From contig DAONEM010000044.1 of assembly GCA_035403085.1 (NCBI GenBank), forward strand, positions 1 to 16,138: a stretch of 16,138 bases of DNA, written 5' to 3'. Both the position numbers and the translations under genes were made by a program. The notes beneath the pieces are model-generated. The model was given only the letters and a program-made list of their open reading frames with translations. It was not told where the DNA came from and searched no databases. Numbering within the stretch: position 1 is the stretch's first letter; each line of letters opens with the position of its first letter. Of this stretch, positions 13,866 through 16,138 are shown one piece after another. This stretch comes from JAMOAD01 sp023621955 (GTDB lineage Bacteria; Acidobacteriota; Aminicenantia; JAMOAD01).

Positions 13866-14906
13866 ATGAAGAGAACCCTCGCCTCTCTGCTCCCCTCCCC
13901 TCTCAAATCCCTCCTGAAGAGGAAGAGACGGGAGCTTCTCTCCTATCCCCCTATCGCCGCCCTCAGAGGGAGGCTCCAGTTGGCCCCCTCACTCCTCTGC
14001 CTCCTCAAGGAGCCTCCCCTCCGCCGTTTCAAGAGGCTCCACATTGTCCTCGGCTCGGCCTGCAACAACCGTTGTCTCATGTGCTACCAGGAGGAGTTTC
14101 ACCGAAGGATCACCCCCTGGATTCTCACGCAGACGCTCCTTCCCCTCTATCCCAGAGTGGAGGAGATCATCCTCCAGGGAGGAGAGCCCACGGTTCTTCC
14201 GGAGAGTCGTACCCTCATAGAGGTCGCCGGTAAGGCCAACCCCCGGATCCGTTTCAGCCTCTTCTCCAACGGTCTCGCCCTGGATGCCTCTTGGAGGGAG
14301 ACCCTCTTGGAGAGGGGAGGCTTCCTCAACCTCTCCCTCAACGCCGCCTCCCGGGACATTTACTCCCTTGTCTGCCGCAACAACCGTTGGGAAAAGGTCT
14401 TGGAGAATCTCTCCCTCCTCGTCGAAGAGAGAAACCGAAGGGGAAGCCCTCTGAAGGTGCGTCTGAGCATGGTGATCCTTCCGGAGAACTTCCGGGAGAT
14501 CCTCCCCTTTCTGGAACTCGGCGAATCCCTGGGAGTCAACGCCGTCCAGTTCTTCTTCGATTCCCACCTGCTCCCGGAGAAGAGGGAGCTCGCCGACTTG
14601 ATAGAGAAGGCTCTCCTGTGGAGAAGCTCCCACTCCCTCCCCGTGGAAGGGTTGGAGAACCTCAAGGCCCTCCTGGAAGAGAGACCCGCCCCTCTTTTCC
14701 CTTGCTCCTGGCCCCTGGACAGCCTCTTCGTTGACGTCGACGGAACCCTCTCCTTCTGTTGCCTCTTCACCAAGCCCTTGGGGAATCTTCACGCCGCATC
14801 GGCGGACAGGCTCCTCTCCCTTCCTAAGGCCGAGAGGTGGAGAGCCGAGTTTCTTAGGGGAAACCGTTCGAAGTGTGGGCTTCCCTGCCGGGGGAAGAGC
14901 TCCTAA
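13866..14906 (+). CDS. Radical SAM protein with SPASM/twitch-like C-terminus
   Basis: This is a 346-residue radical SAM enzyme of unknown substrate. The cluster motif is C66-x3-C70-x2-C73 (CNNRCLMC), followed by the SAM-binding GGEP motif (ILQGGEPTVL). LFSNGLALD and LSLNAASRDIY match later barrel strands. C-terminal cysteines C280, C298, C299, C337 and C341, around VDGTLSFCCLFTKPLGNLH and CGLPC, resemble a SPASM or twitch auxiliary-cluster domain. The first 60 residues are basic and hydrophobic (LKSLLKRKRRELL) and may touch membrane or substrate. The frame is open from about 13725, but ATG 13866 is chosen because GGGAGG lies just upstream (short spacing of 3 nt) and the predicted transcript starts downstream of 13725. 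It is divergent from the M16 pair. SPASM enzymes often modify peptides, but others act on sugars, so function is open. Confidence 0.88.
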   Translation: MKRTLASLLPSPLKSLLKRKRRELLSYPPIAALRGRLQLAPSLLCLLKEPPLRRFKRLHIVLGSACNNRCLMCYQEEFHRRITPWILTQTLLPLYPRVEEIILQGGEPTVLPESRTLIEVAGKANPRIRFSLFSNGLALDASWRETLLERGGFLNLSLNAASRDIYSLVCRNNRWEKVLENLSLLVEERNRRGSPLKVRLSMVILPENFREILPFLELGESLGVNAVQFFFDSHLLPEKRELADLIEKALLWRSSHSLPVEGLENLKALLEERPAPLFPCSWPLDSLFVDVDGTLSFCCLFTKPLGNLHAASADRLLSLPKAERWRAEFLRGNRSKCGLPCRGKSS

Positions 14907-15382
14907 AGGGTCTTCATCTCCTCCGCCTCCAAACGCTCCACCCTCATTCCCCCGTAAAGCTCCAAGGTCTGACTCTCCATGCGGAAGACGGCGTAATCAG
15001 GATCGTTCACGCCCTCCCGGTAGTAGACCTTCCAGGAGTCGCTCCAGAGAGCCTTCCGTATGGATGGTTCCGAAACCAGCTCCCCTCGACCTACCAGGAG
15101 GAGCCCTCTCCAAGTGGAAGAATCGGTGAAGTACGCGCTCATCTTAGGGTCCCGGAGGAGTTGATCGACCTTGCGGGAGGATGTGTTGGTGGCGAAATAG
15201 AGGGTCAGCGGAGAGGGATGGGGAAGGTTCGCCAGGCGGACATGGGGGTAGTGGTGTCGGCTTTGGAGGTTGAACATCGTCCTCGTCTCGGGGTACCCCT
15301 CTCTGTTCAGGGAGGAGACAAAGACAAAGGGGCTCTCCTCTACGAGAGCCAAACTTCGCTCCAGAATCTCGCGCTTCTCCAT
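14903..15382 (-). CDS. Pyridoxamine 5'-phosphate oxidase-fold (general stress protein 26-like) FMN protein
   Basis: This is a 159-residue split-barrel flavin-binding protein. Family features are an N-terminal helix, the first strands FVFVSSLNREGYPETRTMFNL (about 19-39), LTLYFATNTSSRKVDQLLRDPKMSAYF (59-85, the typical 'K-x2-QL-x-DP-x-hS-hYF' segment) and WRGLLLVGRGELV (91-103). Length fits the short PNPOx group such as YdaG/GsiB-region 'general stress protein 26', whose members bind FMN or F420 and whose roles are mostly uncharacterised. ATG 15382 has GGGAGGAG upstream. Its stop codon (TAG) shares bases with the radical SAM stop (TAA) on the opposite strand: the two genes converge with a 4-nt overlap. 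A perfect TTGACA (15435-15440) suggests an upstream promoter. Confidence 0.88.
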   Translation of the reverse strand: MEKREILERSLALVEESPFVFVSSLNREGYPETRTMFNLQSRHHYPHVRLANLPHPSPLTLYFATNTSSRKVDQLLRDPKMSAYFTDSSTWRGLLLVGRGELVSEPSIRKALWSDSWKVYYREGVNDPDYAVFRMESQTLELYGGMRVERLEAEEMKTL

Positions 15383-15411
15383 CTTCTCCTCCCTTCGAGA
15401 ACGGTTCTCCT

Positions 15412-15440
15412 ACATTCCTCTTTTCCTCCACCTTTGTCAA
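15412..15440 (-). promoter_or_regulatory. Possible promoter of the PNPOx-fold gene
   Basis: On the (-) strand a perfect -35 TTGACA (15435-15440) is followed after 17 nt by GAATGT (15412-15417), a poor -10. The start would be near 15405, about 23 nt before the ATG. The -35 is convincing; the -10 is not, so an activator or another sigma factor may be involved. Confidence 0.4.
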
Positions 15441-15469
15441 CTCTCTCGAACGATCACTGCTTGTTCGGA

Positions 15470-15517
15470 CGCTCCCATCCCCCTGGGCCACCCCCGGTAG
15501 GGCGGCCCAGGGGAGCG
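15470..15517. other. Strong inverted repeat between divergent flavoprotein genes
   Basis: CCCCTGGGCC (15480-15489) and GGCCCAGGGG (15504-15513) form a perfect 10-bp stem. Inside, CCC-GGTA-GGG can stack further; outside, CGCTC (15470-15474) can pair with GAGCG (15513-15517) across a bulge (sharing base 15513). A smaller hairpin (CTTCC-TTG-GGAAG, 15522-15534) follows. It sits between two start codons, so it is not a normal end-of-gene terminator; it could be an operator, a transcriptional insulator or a remnant of a repeat family. Confidence 0.55.
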
Positions 15518-15546
15518 TTGTCTTCCTTGGGAAGGTGTGAGATGAT
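15518..15546 (+). promoter_or_regulatory. Possible promoter of the flavodoxin-fold gene
   Basis: TTGTCT (15518-15523) and GATGAT (15541-15546) are 17 nt apart and each match the sigma-70 consensus at four of six positions. Transcription would start near 15553, just before the ribosome binding site GGGAGGT (15561-15567). If right, the large hairpin lies upstream of the transcript, not in its leader. Confidence 0.4.
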
Positions 15547-15572
15547 TCCCTATTCCCTCTGGGAGGTATCCC

Positions 15573-16085
15573 TTGAAGAAGATCGTCATCGCCTATGCCA
15601 CCCGGGCGGGTTCCACCGCCGAAACGGCCCTCTGGATCGCAGGGCGCTTCGAATCCGCCGGCTTTCTTGCCGAGACAAGGGACCTGCGCCAAGGAATCGA
15701 TCCCTCCCTCTACGACGGCTTCGTCATCGGGAGCGCCATCCGTGCCGGACGGTGGCTCAACGAGGCGGTCAGGTTCGTAGGTTCCCACAAGGAACGGCTC
15801 CAGGAGGGTCCGACGGCCCTCTTCCTCACGAGCCTCTATCTGAAAGATCCAACCCCCGACAACAGGGAGAAGGTCCTCTCTTTCATCAAGGCTCAGGCCG
15901 ATTCGGCCAAGCCCCTCTCGGTCGGGCTCTTCCCGGGTGTCATAGACCCCTCCAGACTCGGCTTCTTCGCCGGACTCATCACCAAGGCCATTAAGGCCCC
16001 ACAGGGAGACTTCCGCAAGAAGGAGGACATACTCCTCTGGGCCGATCAAACCGCCGAGAAGTTCAAAGAGATTCTTCTCCCCTGA
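15573..16085 (+). CDS. Flavodoxin-domain protein, HemG-like (Flavodoxin_5 type)
   Basis: This is a 170-residue flavodoxin-fold protein. The N-terminal strand and phosphate loop KIVIAYATRAGSTAETALWIA hold the T10-R-A-G-S-T15 FMN-binding turn. YDGFVIGSAIRAGRW (about 47-61) and ALFLTSLYLKDPT (about 81-93) match later flavin-loop strands of the group that includes menaquinone-dependent protoporphyrinogen IX dehydrogenase (HemG). Length fits HemG-type and other short flavodoxin-like proteins. The start is TTG 15573, supported by GGGAGGT 6 nt upstream; no in-frame ATG with a ribosome binding site lies nearby. No haem biosynthesis genes are visible, so HemG activity cannot be claimed; an electron carrier role is equally possible. 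It could in principle reduce the radical SAM cluster encoded 700 bp away. Confidence 0.85.
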   Translation: MKKIVIAYATRAGSTAETALWIAGRFESAGFLAETRDLRQGIDPSLYDGFVIGSAIRAGRWLNEAVRFVGSHKERLQEGPTALFLTSLYLKDPTPDNREKVLSFIKAQADSAKPLSVGLFPGVIDPSRLGFFAGLITKAIKAPQGDFRKKEDILLWADQTAEKFKEILLP

Positions 16086-16138
16086 GGAGAGATTTCTTAC
16101 CCTCCCAGGAGCGCTCCCCCTCTCTCCCAACCCGCTTC

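Noticed and set aside
14873..15994. 373-codon (+) frame across the PNPOx-fold and flavodoxin-fold genes
   Set aside because: It overlaps two well-supported genes in other frames and shows no domain signature; its Pro/Arg-rich C-terminal part is a frame-shifted reading of the flavodoxin gene.
16108..16117. Palindrome GGAGCGCTCC after the flavodoxin-fold gene
   Set aside because: With no loop and no T-run it cannot act as a terminator hairpin; the window ends too soon to judge it.
15144..16130. 328-codon (-) frame over the flavodoxin-fold gene
   Set aside because: It is Gly/Glu/Pro-rich low complexity, antisense to a recognisable gene, and it overlaps the start of the PNPOx-fold gene in another frame.

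Overview
The window looks like chromosomal DNA from a diderm (Gram-negative-type) bacterium. The evidence is a putative outer-membrane beta-barrel protein, a periplasmic-adaptor ABC exporter, a periplasmic-sensing histidine kinase and two exported M16 peptidases. The DNA is moderately G+C-rich, genes are tightly packed, and AGGAGG-type ribosome binding sites are strong. I see no phage, transposon, CRISPR, rRNA or tRNA. The mix (14-blade propeller kinase, YknXYZ/MacAB-type exporter, paired M16 peptidases) would fit Acidobacteriota/Aminicenantes-like or similar lineages, but that assignment is a guess.

Layout. (1) 19-579 (-): small exported beta-barrel-like protein, followed by about 370 bp with no convincing gene. 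(2) 958-4789 (-): NarL-type response regulator and its cognate propeller / Y_Y_Y / HisKA_3 kinase. (3) 4873-8137 (-): a three-gene exporter (adaptor, ATPase, permease), separated from the kinase gene by a hairpin terminator. (4) 8311-9838 (+): a PadR-family repressor overlapping a nitronate monooxygenase-like flavoprotein, divergent from the exporter across a region with a perfect 8+1+8 palindrome. (5) 9917-10678 (-): a zinc-finger/HTH/DUF2087 regulator behind a near-consensus promoter with two direct repeats. (6) 11004-13711 (-): a translationally coupled M16 pair, one catalytic and one lacking the zinc ligands, ending at a strong hairpin. (7) 13866-14906 (+): a radical SAM protein with a SPASM/twitch-like C-terminus, divergent from the M16 pair across a self-complementary -10 element. 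(8) 14903-15382 (-) and 15573-16085 (+): a PNPOx-fold FMN protein and a flavodoxin-fold protein, divergent from each other with a strong hairpin between them.

How the parts may work together. The best-supported unit is the exporter plus PadR plus nitronate monooxygenase: a palindrome that could be the PadR site fills the spacer of the predicted exporter promoter, which suggests a toxicant-responsive efflux/detoxification switch of the LmrR/LmrCD kind. The M16 pair beside a SPASM-like radical SAM protein recalls peptide-maturation loci such as PQQ or subtilosin A, but no precursor peptide is visible and both peptidases appear exported, so this is only a hypothesis. The rest looks like ordinary housekeeping or envelope-stress functions.
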